A stretch of DNA of 64,000 nt from Pseudomonas piscis. Its GTDB lineage: Bacteria > Pseudomonadota > Gammaproteobacteria > Pseudomonadales > Pseudomonadaceae. Under the pieces are notes generated by a model that searched no databases, was not told the DNA's origin, and was given only the letters and a program-made list of their open reading frames with translations. The stretch spans positions 186,001 through 250,000 of the forward strand of contig NZ_WHUV01000003.1 of the NCBI RefSeq assembly GCF_009380155.1. The letters are read 5' to 3'. The position numbers and the translations under genes are program-made. Of the stretch, positions 26,446 through 34,476 are shown one piece after another (the first letter of the stretch is position 1; each line of letters starts with the position of its first letter).

Positions 26446-26964
26446 TCAGCGACTGGGCGGGGCTGCGCTTTCGGCCAGGACGGATCTTGACGAAGGGTAG
26501 CGTATCTCGACGCTGGCCCCGGCTTGTTCCAGGGCTTGTTGCCAGGTCCTGAACACCTGGGGCCAGGCTTGCATGACCTTGAAGGGAGCGTTGGCCATCA
26601 GCGTCTTGGCCTGCCGGGGACTGAGGGCCATGGCCTGGCGGACGATGCCGAACACTCGGGCGGGATTCGCGCCGACCTGGACGAGCCACAGTGCCGGATC
26701 GCTAGGGGCCAGCGGCGGATATTCCGGGAATGGCCCATATTGTCGGAACAGCCTGGCCATGGCATCGGCGTGGTTCAGCGAGGCCAGAGCCTGGGCGCTG
26801 GCCAGGTGTTCAGCGCAAAACCACTCATAGCCATGGGGATGGCCCGCACAGCTGGCGTCCAGGGGGCTGTAGTCGGCAAAGCGCACCAGGTCGCCGCCGC
26901 TGGCGGCATGGAACATCTCCGAGCGAAAGTCGTTGAGGCATAGATCGCAGATGGCTGGTTTCAT
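26446..26964 (-). CDS. Protein with Cys/His-rich N-terminus and ribosomal L7/L12-like C-terminal domain
   Basis: A 172-residue soluble protein. The N-terminal 60 residues contain CDLCLNDF and later HPHGYEWFCAEH, possibly a Cys/His metal site. Residues about 100-155 (ending AGASVEIRY, with RQAMALSPRQAKTLMANAP inside) follow the pattern of the L7/L12 C-terminal domain: a helix with hydrophobic spacing, an AK-LM hairpin, an ANAPFKV turn, then a helix running into a final strand. In L7/L12 that fold contacts translation factors. The similarity is by eye, and the protein has no ribosomal-gene context. Confidence 0.6.
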   Translation of the reverse strand: MKPAICDLCLNDFRSEMFHAASGGDLVRFADYSPLDASCAGHPHGYEWFCAEHLASAQALASLNHADAMARLFRQYGPFPEYPPLAPSDPALWLVQVGANPARVFGIVRQAMALSPRQAKTLMANAPFKVMQAWPQVFRTWQQALEQAGASVEIRYPSSRSVLAESAAPPSR

Positions 26965-27005
26965 CGCTGGCGCGGTTCCTGGGCACTGGTGATTGGAGTT
27001 GACGC

Positions 27006-27515
27006 TCAGGTGGCCTGTCCCATCACCCAGGCCCAGGTCATGGCCGAACCATACAAGCCCAGGCCGAACACCGAGTGGCCGACCAGGCTACGCAGCCGGG
27101 CCACGTTCGGCTTGGGTGTCTTGCTGGCCGCGACTCCGGCGCCCATGCACGGCTGCATCAGGAAGAACGGCGCGGCCACCGTCAGCACGCCGACGATCAG
27201 CGCCGGGGCCAGGGTCGGCTGCAACGGCCATTGCGGGTCCTGGGTCAGCAGCAACAGTACCGCGAAAGCGATCCCGATCAGGTAGTGGGCCAGCCAGCCC
27301 AGCGCTTGTTCTCCGGCTATTGGCGCCGCCTGGGCGATGTTCTGGTGCACGAACCGGCCCTTGGGGAAGTGGCCGACCCAGCGCCCGACCATGCCCCAGT
27401 TGGGGCCGGGCATGTTCAGGAACCGGGCCAGGAACAGGTTCCAGAGATCCAGGACCACGGTTGCGCCGACACCGATCGCCAGTGCCGGTAAGATCAACGC
27501 CATGAGTGCATGCAT
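27006..27515 (-). CDS. DUF2938-type inner-membrane protein
   Basis: A 169-residue membrane protein with four hydrophobic segments (LMALILPALAIGVGATVVLDLW, HYLIGIAFAVLLLLT, LIVGVLTVAAPFFLMQP, HSVFGLGLYGSAMTWAWV). The GPNWGMVGRWVGHFPKGRFVH loop between helices 1 and 2 is a family feature. The ATG at 27515 follows AAGGAG by about 6 bases. It is divergent from an ArsR-rhodanese regulator, with a near-perfect palindrome between them, so it is the likely regulated partner. Function is unknown; sulfur or stress relevance is inferred from the regulator. Confidence 0.78.
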   Translation of the reverse strand: MHALMALILPALAIGVGATVVLDLWNLFLARFLNMPGPNWGMVGRWVGHFPKGRFVHQNIAQAAPIAGEQALGWLAHYLIGIAFAVLLLLTQDPQWPLQPTLAPALIVGVLTVAAPFFLMQPCMGAGVAASKTPKPNVARLRSLVGHSVFGLGLYGSAMTWAWVMGQAT

Positions 27516-27576
27516 AAGGACTCCTTCGGATACGGAAGCCTGGCAGTACAGTGCCAAGTATTCCCGTGATAAGATT

Positions 27577-27600
27577 TCATTCAATTTAATGATTGAATGA
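27577..27600. promoter_or_regulatory. Probable ArsR operator
   Basis: Perfect nine-base arms TCATTCAAT (27577-27585) and ATTGAATGA (27592-27600) are separated by TTAATG. The site lies 24 bases before the ArsR-rhodanese start and 61 bases from the divergent DUF2938 start. Symmetric ATTCAAT/ATTGAAT sites are typical for ArsR-family dimers, so autoregulation and control of the divergent gene are likely. Confidence 0.65.
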
Positions 27601-27624
27601 TCAATAAAGCAGCAGGAACTGTCA

Positions 27625-28290
27625 ATGACCGATTCATTTTCCCCACAGCAGCCACTGGCCGACATGGCCGAGCTGGCGCGCATCCTCGGGCATCACCATC
27701 GCTTGATCCTGCTGGAGCACATCGCTCGCGGCGAGCAACCGGTGGAGCGCCTGGTGGAGGCCTCGGGCCTTTCGGTAGCCAACACTTCCCAGCACCTGCA
27801 GCAGTTGCGTCGCGGCGGTTTCGTGCAGACCCGGCGCGATGGCAAGCGCGTGCTCTACAGCCTGGCCCAAGGCCCGGTGGCGGGCTTGCTCGATGCTTTG
27901 CGCCGGTATGTGGACTACAACCATGGGCAGATTCGCGACCTGCTTAGCGATAGCGTGCAACAGCCGGCGCGGCTTGAGGGCATCTCCCGGGGCGAGTTGC
28001 ACCAGCGCTTGCAGGAAGGCGGCATGACCTTGCTGGATGTGCGTTCGCCGGAGGAATTTGCCCAGGGGCACCTGCCGGGGGCGATCAACATCCCGCTGGA
28101 TGAGCTGGAACTGCGCCTGGCGGAGCTGCCGTCGGAGCAGGAGTTGGTGGCCTACTGCCGCGGCCCTTACTGCGTGCTTTCGCACAACGCTGCGGCGTTG
28201 TTGCGGGCCAAGGGCTTCAAGGTGCGGCGCCTGGACGAGGGGTTCACCGACTGGCAGGCCGCGGGGCTGGGTGTCGAAGCTAGTGAGTGA
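27625..28290 (+). CDS. ArsR-family regulator fused to a rhodanese domain
   Basis: A 221-residue two-domain protein. Residues about 10-95 form an ArsR winged helix (VERLVEASGLSVANTSQHLQQLRRGGFVQTRRDGKRVLYSL). Residues about 115-220 form a rhodanese domain (LLDVRSPEEFAQGHLPGAINIP) with the active-site loop YCRGPYC; Cys178 is the probable persulfide-carrying cysteine. No metal-binding ELCVCDL-type motif is seen in the ArsR part. The rhodanese may sense sulfane sulfur or transfer a persulfide to alter DNA binding. Such fusions are known, but their signals are little characterised. Confidence 0.88.
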   Translation: MTDSFSPQQPLADMAELARILGHHHRLILLEHIARGEQPVERLVEASGLSVANTSQHLQQLRRGGFVQTRRDGKRVLYSLAQGPVAGLLDALRRYVDYNHGQIRDLLSDSVQQPARLEGISRGELHQRLQEGGMTLLDVRSPEEFAQGHLPGAINIPLDELELRLAELPSEQELVAYCRGPYCVLSHNAAALLRAKGFKVRRLDEGFTDWQAAGLGVEASE

Positions 28291-28333
28291 AAACGCCGAG
28301 AAACAGGGCGAATAAGCCATTGCCTACAGGTGC

Positions 28334-28347
28334 ATGATCCATATCAA
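28334..28347. promoter_or_regulatory. Candidate Anr/Fnr box
   Basis: ATGAT-CCAT-ATCAA differs from the Anr/Fnr consensus TTGAT-N4-ATCAA at one position. It lies 159 bases before the five-haem cytochrome gene, a distance compatible with activation from an upstream start site. Low-oxygen control of a periplasmic cytochrome would be biologically sensible. It is a single match and could be chance. Confidence 0.4.
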
Positions 28348-28505
28348 CAGGGTTTTCAGAGAAATCCGCTACAAGGGACTCAGGCTCGGACCCACAAGGT
28401 ATCGAGCCCCGGGCCTACCTCCCAAGGGCCCGAGATAACCAATAAAAACCTTTGCGGATATCGGCCGAGGGGATCACCCCAGGCGGGTTTTAAAGGAATA
28501 ACCTG

Positions 28506-30551
28506 ATGGCTTTTTCTCTGTCACGCTTGTGCCTCCTGGGCGCTGCGTTGCTCTGCGTACATTCTGCCCACGGTAGCGAGCCTGCTCCGGCAGCTACTCC
28601 CACCCCCGATGCCGAAACGATCCAGCGTGGCCAGTATGTGGCCCAGCTTGGCGACTGCATCGCCTGCCATACCGCTCGTGGCGGCGCCGTCATGGCCGGC
28701 GGCCTGGAGTTGAAGACGCCCATGGGCACCATCTACTCCAGCAACATCACCCCGGACAAGGCAACTGGCATCGGCGCCTACAGCTTCGAAGAGTTCGACC
28801 GCGTCATGCGCGAAGGCGTGACCCCTGATGGCAGCCATTTGTACCCGGCCATGCCGTACCCGTCCTACGCGAAGATGACCGAAGAGGACATGCGAGCGCT
28901 CTTTGCCTACCTGATCAATGGCGTGGAGCCGGTGGCCCAGGGCAACCTGGAGGCCGACATGGGCTTCCCCTTCAACCAGCGCTGGGGCCTGTGGTTCTGG
29001 AACTTCGCCTTCGTCGACAAGCAGCCCTTCAAGCCCAATCCTCAGCGTGACGAACAGCTCAACCGTGGCGCTTACCTGGTCCAGGGCCTGGGCCATTGCG
29101 GTTCCTGCCACACCCCACGGGGCATCGCCTTCCAGGAGAAGGCCATGAGCGACACCGAATCCGGTGGCCAGCATTATCTGGCCGGGGAGACGGTAGAAGA
29201 GTGGCGTGCCCTGAGCCTGCGCAACCTGTGGACCGTGGAAGACACCGTGCAACTGCTCAAGACCGGGCAGAACCGCTTCGCCACGGTCTCGGGCAACATG
29301 GCCGATGTGATCCACCACAGTACCCAGCACTTCACCGATGCCGACCTGACCGCCATCGCGGCCTATCTCAAGTCGCTGCCGGCAGGCAAGGACGACCTGC
29401 CGATGCCGTCCGAGGTCCAGGCCCCGGCAGCACCGCCGAGCAACCTGTTCACTTCTCGTGGTGGCCTGGGTTATGCGCAGTTCTGCTCCGACTGCCACCG
29501 CCAGGATGGCGCCGGCGTACCGCAGATGTTCCCGTCCCTGGCGGGCAACCCCAGCGTGGCGTCGAGCAACCCGACTTCCCTGCTGCACATCACCCTGACC
29601 GGCTGGAAGACCGCCCAGACCGCGGCCCATCCACGGGTCTACACCATGCCGGGTTTCGCCCAGCTGGCCGATGAGGAAATCGCCGAGATCCTGACCTTCG
29701 TCCGCAGCAGCTGGGGCAACCAGGGCTCGGCCATCGACGCTAACCAGGTCAAGAAAATGCGGGCCCAACTGAGCCCGCAAGTGGAGAGCACGCTGTTCGA
29801 AACCCCACGCCTGGCCAAGCTGTTGGCCGCGCCGAACGCCGAGCAACTGGTACGCGGCATGCGCTTGCACCTGGAAACCAAGGCCCTGCTGCCGGACAAC
29901 GTCGGCAACTCGCTGAACTGCACCAGCTGCCACCTCAACGCCGGTACCGTGGCCGATGGGTCGCCTTTCGTCGGTGTCTCGGCATTCTTCCCCGGCTACG
30001 CGCCACGGGCGGGCAAGACCATTACCCTGGAAGAGCGTATCAACGGTTGCTTCCGCCGCTCCATGCACGGCAAGCCGCTGCCGGTGGCTGGCCCGGACAT
30101 GCAAGCCATGGTCGCCTACTTCGAGTGGATGAAGATGAACACCCGGCCCGAGGACAAGGTGGCTGGGCGTGGCGTGGGCAAGATCGATCCCGCCCTCAAG
30201 CCCAACGCCGAGAACGGCAAGCAGGTATACGCCAAGCAGTGCGCGGTGTGCCATGGCGCTGATGGCGAAGGCCTGAAGCGTGCCGACGGCAGCCTGATCT
30301 TCCCGCCGCTGTGGGGCGACGAGTCGTTCAACATCGGCGCCGGCATGGCCCGTACCTACACCGCCGCGGCCTTCGTCAAGCGCAACATGCCGATCGGCTT
30401 CCACGAGAAATTCCCCCTGGGCCAGGGTGGCCTCTCGGATCAGGAAGCCCTGGATGTGGCCGAGTACTTCTCCCATCAACCGCGTCCGGACTTCCCGGAC
30501 AAGGTCAAGGATTGGCCGAACGGTGGCCGGCCGGCAGACGCTCGCTACTGA
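28506..30551 (+). CDS. Five-haem periplasmic cytochrome c: triheme domain fused to TsdA-like diheme domain
   Basis: A 681-residue exported protein (signal MAFSLSRLCLLGAALLCVHS, cut near AHG). It has five CxxCH sites with His55, His202, His331, His476 and His583. The first three (CIACH, CGSCH, CSDCH) are spaced as in the triheme cytochrome subunit of membrane alcohol/gluconate dehydrogenases. The last two lie in a region resembling thiosulfate dehydrogenase TsdA: NCTSCHLNAG, then ERINGCFRRSMHGK with Cys515 where TsdA has a region supplying a cysteine haem ligand, then CAVCHGADGEG. The protein could couple an oxidation at the TsdA-like haem to the respiratory chain. Thiosulfate as substrate is inference. 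No flavoprotein or quinoprotein partner adjoins it. Confidence 0.82.
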   Translation: MAFSLSRLCLLGAALLCVHSAHGSEPAPAATPTPDAETIQRGQYVAQLGDCIACHTARGGAVMAGGLELKTPMGTIYSSNITPDKATGIGAYSFEEFDRVMREGVTPDGSHLYPAMPYPSYAKMTEEDMRALFAYLINGVEPVAQGNLEADMGFPFNQRWGLWFWNFAFVDKQPFKPNPQRDEQLNRGAYLVQGLGHCGSCHTPRGIAFQEKAMSDTESGGQHYLAGETVEEWRALSLRNLWTVEDTVQLLKTGQNRFATVSGNMADVIHHSTQHFTDADLTAIAAYLKSLPAGKDDLPMPSEVQAPAAPPSNLFTSRGGLGYAQFCSDCHRQDGAGVPQMFPSLAGNPSVASSNPTSLLHITLTGWKTAQTAAHPRVYTMPGFAQLADEEIAEILTFVRSSWGNQGSAIDANQVKKMRAQLSPQVESTLFETPRLAKLLAAPNAEQLVRGMRLHLETKALLPDNVGNSLNCTSCHLNAGTVADGSPFVGVSAFFPGYAPRAGKTITLEERINGCFRRSMHGKPLPVAGPDMQAMVAYFEWMKMNTRPEDKVAGRGVGKIDPALKPNAENGKQVYAKQCAVCHGADGEGLKRADGSLIFPPLWGDESFNIGAGMARTYTAAAFVKRNMPIGFHEKFPLGQGGLSDQEALDVAEYFSHQPRPDFPDKVKDWPNGGRPADARY

Positions 30552-30558
30552 CCCTGAC

Positions 30559-30586
30559 CATGGCGGCTGCTTCGGTAGCCGCCATG
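30559..30586. terminator. Strong hairpin after the cytochrome gene
   Basis: Perfect ten-base arms CATGGCGGCT (30559-30568) and AGCCGCCATG (30577-30586) with loop GCTTCGGT lie eight bases after the stop. The following T content is weak, but position and stem strength suggest a transcription end or mRNA stabiliser. Confidence 0.55.
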
Positions 30587-30711
30587 CTCGGTTTGAGCAG
30601 CCCGTAGCCGCGGTTTTCGAGCAGAAAAAAACCTGTGGCAGGCCGATCACGCCGAGTTAAGATCGCCATCCTTTTGCGGCCACCGATGGCTGCTCCTGCC
30701 AAGGATGAAGC

Positions 30712-31293
30712 ATGCGGTTTCCCTCTGTGGTGTTGCTCGGCCTGACCCTGGGCCTGGGCGGTTGCACCTTCGTCTCGACCCTCAAGGCCACTACCGTCAG
30801 TTATCGCGTTCCGGCGGATGCCGGTGACACTGCATTGATCCGCATCGTGTCCCAGGGCTCGGTCCGTGGCGTGCCATACAGCGATTGCATCGACTGGCGC
30901 AAGCCGGGCTCGGGCGTGATGGTCAAGCCGCATCGCGGCATCGCCAATCCCAAGTTCCGCAGCCTGGGCATTCCCATGAGCGCCGAGACCGACCGCATGC
31001 GGCGCCAGGAAGGGTTTGGCGCCAACGAACTCAAGCTCCCGGCCAATCGTCCCTTCGCCCTGATGTTCTACAACAGCGAACCCGGGCAGCTGGAGAATTT
31101 CCGCGCCGTCTGTGAGCAGAGCGTGAGCTTCGTGCCTGAGGCTGGCGCGACCTACCAGCTGGTGTTCCTGCAGGACCAGCAATGCACCGCGCTGCTGCGC
31201 AAGATCGATGAGCAGGGGCGGATGCAGGCCGAGCCTGTAGGGCTGCACTCCAGCGACTACTGCAGCCCCGATGCTCGGATCAGAGATCGCTGA
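30712..31293 (+). CDS. Putative lipoprotein of unknown function
   Basis: A 193-residue protein with a lipoprotein signal (MRFPSVVLLGLTLGLGGC; lipobox LGGC, Cys18). Residue +2 is Thr, not Asp, so outer-membrane sorting is expected. The mature part has four further cysteines (SDCIDW, AVCEQS, QQCTAL, DYCSPD) that could form disulfides. No family recognised. It is convergent with the next gene and stands alone. Confidence 0.75.
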   Translation: MRFPSVVLLGLTLGLGGCTFVSTLKATTVSYRVPADAGDTALIRIVSQGSVRGVPYSDCIDWRKPGSGVMVKPHRGIANPKFRSLGIPMSAETDRMRRQEGFGANELKLPANRPFALMFYNSEPGQLENFRAVCEQSVSFVPEAGATYQLVFLQDQQCTALLRKIDEQGRMQAEPVGLHSSDYCSPDARIRDR

Positions 31294-31301
31294 TAGGGGG
31301 T

Positions 31302-31667
31302 TCAGCCTGGGTAGTGCTGGCAGATTTCCTTCCAGATATAGCCACCGCTGTAGCGGATCCAGCGGATATACAGATGATCGACAAAGGCTTGCCAGCGGCT
31401 GTTGCGACGTCGCTGCAGGCTTTCTTCGATATCCGCCAGGAGCGAGGTGCGCTCGAAACCCATCCAGATTTCCGGGATCACCGCCATCAGGTTGACGTAG
31501 CACACCGGCGCCACCTCGCAGTAGAGGATGCGCTCGATCTCGGCCCGCTCGTAGGCCTGGGTCTGCCGGGCGATGTAGGCATAGTCCACCTGGTTGTCGA
31601 CGAAGGCATCCGACAGCACATAGCGGATCTCGTCCAACTGTTCCTGGGTAATGGGGTTGCTAGGCAT
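31302..31667 (-). CDS. Hypothetical protein (DUF7079-like)
   Basis: A 121-residue helical protein (ITQEQLDEIRYVLSDAFVDNQVDY; YERAEIERILYCEVAPVCYVNLMAVIPEIW) rich in Tyr and Trp, without a signal peptide. The pattern recalls a small conserved family sometimes labelled DUF7079; I hold this loosely. It starts 12 bases after the gene at 31680 ends, so the two are co-transcribed. Confidence 0.62.
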   Translation of the reverse strand: MPSNPITQEQLDEIRYVLSDAFVDNQVDYAYIARQTQAYERAEIERILYCEVAPVCYVNLMAVIPEIWMGFERTSLLADIEESLQRRRNSRWQAFVDHLYIRWIRYSGGYIWKEICQHYPG

Positions 31668-31679
31668 GGTCGAATGGAC

Positions 31680-32150
31680 TCAGGAGCGCTGGTAGGGCAA
31701 GCCGAAGGGCACCCCGTTCAGGGTGTGGGTACAGCAGGGGCAGTCGGGGCTCATGTGCGCTGCGCGCAGTTGCGGATCGACCATTTGCAGCAACCCCTGG
31801 GCGTTGACGTACAAGCCGCTGAAGAAACTGAAGTGGCCGATGCGCACGTAATCCTCGCGTTCATGCTCATGCCGGGCTACCAGCCAGAACACCGGCTCCT
31901 CACGGTCCAGGCGGCTCTTGGCCTCACTGAACACCGAATCCCAGGGTTCGCCCACCCGGCTGAGCAGGAAGCGAAACAGCGGCGTGTAGTCCAGCCCCAG
32001 GCGCAGCCCGGAATGCATGCTGCCGCGCTGCTGCTCTTCCTTGGCGGCCAGGGCCTTGCTGTGGCGCTGCCGGGCATAGGCCGGATGGATCTTGTGGTGC
32101 ACGCCGTGGGTCCGCGTGTTGACCTTGCGATACAGCGGTTGTTTTTCCAT
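31680..32150 (-). CDS. Hypothetical protein
   Basis: A 156-residue protein of unknown family. The N-terminal 40 residues are basic (NTRTHGVHHKIHPAYARQRHSK). The C-terminal part holds a cluster CPCCTHTLNG that may bind metal. It is the middle gene of a probable three-gene minus-strand run (PhoD-like, this, 31302-31667), 37 bases after the PhoD-like gene. Confidence 0.62.
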   Translation of the reverse strand: MEKQPLYRKVNTRTHGVHHKIHPAYARQRHSKALAAKEEQQRGSMHSGLRLGLDYTPLFRFLLSRVGEPWDSVFSEAKSRLDREEPVFWLVARHEHEREDYVRIGHFSFFSGLYVNAQGLLQMVDPQLRAAHMSPDCPCCTHTLNGVPFGLPYQRS

Positions 32151-32187
32151 CGGGCGGGTCCTTCCTGGTTGCCGGCGAATGGCGATT

Positions 32188-34113
32188 CTATCTTGGCGCG
32201 ATCATCCGCGTCGGCTCGCGTCCGTTGGCATTGTGCTGGTAGATGGCCGCTGGCTGGCCCTGGTCGTCGAAGAACACCTGGCCCAGTCCGGAAGAGTTCC
32301 ACAACCGTTCACCGGCCTTGGCATGCTCGGGCACATGGGGGATGACCTTCATGCGCCGGCGCCTGGTGAACCAGTTCAACGGCGAGCGTGGTGAGTAGAG
32401 CCAGCGGTTGAGGCGGTCGAACCAGTCCAGCAGGGTTGCGGGAAATTCATTCTTGATGCCGCTGCTGGTGACCTGCCAGATCCGCGGGCCGCCCTGGCGG
32501 TGGCGGATCAGCACTTCGTAGACGAAGGAGTAGTGCACATCGCCGGAGAGGATCACGTAGCTGCCCGGGGTGCGTGAGTGGCGGAAGATATTGAGGATCA
32601 CCTGGGCCGAACCGCGATGGGCCATCCAGTTTTCCGCGTCCACCAGCAGCGGGTAGCCACACCAGCTGAAGACCTTCTGCACGGTTTCGATCAGCTTGAC
32701 GCCGAAGATCGGCGCCGGCGAAACGATGATCGCCGAAGGGTGGTCCAGCAGTTCGTGTTGCAGTTCGCTCAAGGCTTCCCAGTCCAGCAGGCCCGAAGGC
32801 TGGCCCAGGCTGAACTCGCTGCGCCAGCGCCGGGTACGGGTGTCCAGCACCACCAGGGCCGGGGTGCTGGGCAGTACGTATTGCCACTGGGCAAAGCGCA
32901 GCAGTTGCTCGAGCAACGGGTCGTGCAGTCGTCGGTCCAGTCGCCGGTTGCCTTGCGCGCTGGCGCTCAGGGCCTGGGTCTGCTCCAGCAATGCCGGGAA
33001 GGCGTCAGGGTTGTTGCCCCAGCCCTGGCACAGCATGTAGGCCAGCAGGGCATTGCCGATGATGCGCTTGGAGAAGGGATGGCCGTAGGCGGTTTCTTCC
33101 CATTGGGCGCTGAGGTTCCAGTCGTCGGTGATGTCGTGGTCGTCGAAGATCATCAGGCACGACAGGTGGGCGAAGACCCGCGCCGCGCCGTCCAGGCCGG
33201 CGACGAAGGCCTCGATATGCCGCTGCTCCCTGGCATAGCGCGCCTGGTGTTGCGGGCTCAGTTGCGGCATCTGGGGCGCGATCAGGCTCCAGGGCACCGG
33301 CGACCAGGCCAGCAGGTACATGGCCAGCACTTCGGCGAAGGTCACCAGGTGATTGTCGGCGCTGCTGCTGGTGAAGATCGGCTTCTTCACCCCGCCGAAG
33401 AACCGCTCGCGCAGGGTCTCGTTGCTCTTGAGCGCGGGGAGCAGTTCGGCTCGCTGGTAGTAGCTGGCGTGGTGGCAGTAGAGCGCTTGGCTGTCGTCCA
33501 CCACGGCGCCTTCGAGTTGTTCGTCGAACAGGCCCAGGCGCTCGATCAGGGCATGGATGGCCCGCAACATGGGGCCGGCCACATCGTCGGCGTAGATCTG
33601 GTCGCCGCTCATCAGCAGCAGCGCGGGTCGGTCCTTGGTCGCCGGTTTTTGCGCCAGCAGGCGGTCGGCGCATAACAGGCCGTCGGGGGCCGGGTGATGG
33701 GGTTTGCGGCAGGAACCGTGGAGCAGGTTGTCGATGCGGTTATGCAGTACGAATTCGGCCCGTCGGGCATTGCCATAAAGCAAGTGGGGCGCCCAAGCGG
33801 CCATGCCCTGGAGGCTGTGCTGCGCATCGCTGAGCAGCAGGTCATAGGCGACCGGCACGTCCTCGGGCAGGGCGGCGTCCAGGCTCACGTCGATCAGGTG
33901 GATGTAGGCATCGCGGCCCACGGCGATGACCTGGCACTGGTGTTCATCCAGGGTCAATTCCTGTACGGCAGCGCCTTCGGCCTGCAGTTGCAGGGTCAGG
34001 GACAAAGGCTGCGAGCCCACCAGCCACAACACCAGCCGGCTCGGTTCCAGGCGGCGCAACAGCGGGCCGGCGAGTACGGGAGGCGGGGTGTCGAGGGCGT
34101 GGGACAAGGGCAT
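32188..34113 (-). CDS. PhoD-like metallophosphatase-domain protein
   Basis: A 641-residue protein with a calcineurin-like metallophosphatase core of PhoD type. The dimetal-site motifs are MSGDQIYADDVAGP, MIFDDHDITDDWNL, VVLDTRTRRW and LSGDVHYSFVYE. No TAT or Sec signal is seen at the N-terminus, unlike secreted PhoD, so it is probably cytoplasmic. The start is uncertain: ATG 34113 gives the MPLSHALDTPPPVLAGPLL opening expected for the family, while ATG 34149 adds 12 residues; neither has a clear ribosome-binding site. Phosphodiester or phosphomonoester substrate unknown. Confidence 0.8.
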   Translation of the reverse strand: MPLSHALDTPPPVLAGPLLRRLEPSRLVLWLVGSQPLSLTLQLQAEGAAVQELTLDEHQCQVIAVGRDAYIHLIDVSLDAALPEDVPVAYDLLLSDAQHSLQGMAAWAPHLLYGNARRAEFVLHNRIDNLLHGSCRKPHHPAPDGLLCADRLLAQKPATKDRPALLLMSGDQIYADDVAGPMLRAIHALIERLGLFDEQLEGAVVDDSQALYCHHASYYQRAELLPALKSNETLRERFFGGVKKPIFTSSSADNHLVTFAEVLAMYLLAWSPVPWSLIAPQMPQLSPQHQARYAREQRHIEAFVAGLDGAARVFAHLSCLMIFDDHDITDDWNLSAQWEETAYGHPFSKRIIGNALLAYMLCQGWGNNPDAFPALLEQTQALSASAQGNRRLDRRLHDPLLEQLLRFAQWQYVLPSTPALVVLDTRTRRWRSEFSLGQPSGLLDWEALSELQHELLDHPSAIIVSPAPIFGVKLIETVQKVFSWCGYPLLVDAENWMAHRGSAQVILNIFRHSRTPGSYVILSGDVHYSFVYEVLIRHRQGGPRIWQVTSSGIKNEFPATLLDWFDRLNRWLYSPRSPLNWFTRRRRMKVIPHVPEHAKAGERLWNSSGLGQVFFDDQGQPAAIYQHNANGREPTRMIAPR

Positions 34114-34213
34114 GCGCGCGGATGCTCGGGGCCAGAAAAGGGGCGCCATGGTAGCGTAGCCAATGTCACAGAAACGTTGCCTGGCGGCGCCGTCCCCAGG
34201 CATTTGTATCCAG

Positions 34214-34398
34214 TTATTTACTGGCCGTGGCCATCATCACCCCGAAGCCCAAGAAGGTGATCCCCGACAGTCTGCCGGCGATCCGTGCCCCGCGCCGGCC
34301 CTGCCATGGCCCAGGGCGTTGGACAGGATCAGCACCACCCCGGGACCGGGGCTGAGGATGGTCAGGGTCGCCAGCAGCAGGAACATTTCGTAACTCAC
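34214..34398 (-). pseudogene. LysE/RhtB-family exporter remnant (N- and C-terminal stubs)
   Basis: Starting around GTG 34398, the minus strand encodes SYEMFLLLATLTILSPGPG then VVLILSNALGHGR, a recognisable start of a LysE/RhtB amino acid exporter (SPGPG motif). After about 35 residues the frame shifts, and the sequence continues in another frame as RIAGRLSGITFLGFGVMMATASK, which matches the usual C-terminal helix of the same family (RLSGxxFLGFG). Some 130-140 central residues are missing. This looks like an internal deletion of one gene. The adjacent LysR gene upstream may have been its regulator. Confidence 0.75.
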
Positions 34399-34476
34399 CA
34401 AGGGCACTCCGGGCTTGGACGATGAAAGAGCGCCGCCGCGCCGGAATCAGGCACAAGGGTGATTGGCCTGGCTGCT

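Noticed and set aside
28521..30650. A 709-codon minus-strand open frame opposite the cytochrome gene
   Set aside because: The plus strand encodes five CxxCH motifs, a signal peptide and known domains; the minus frame is low-complexity shadow.
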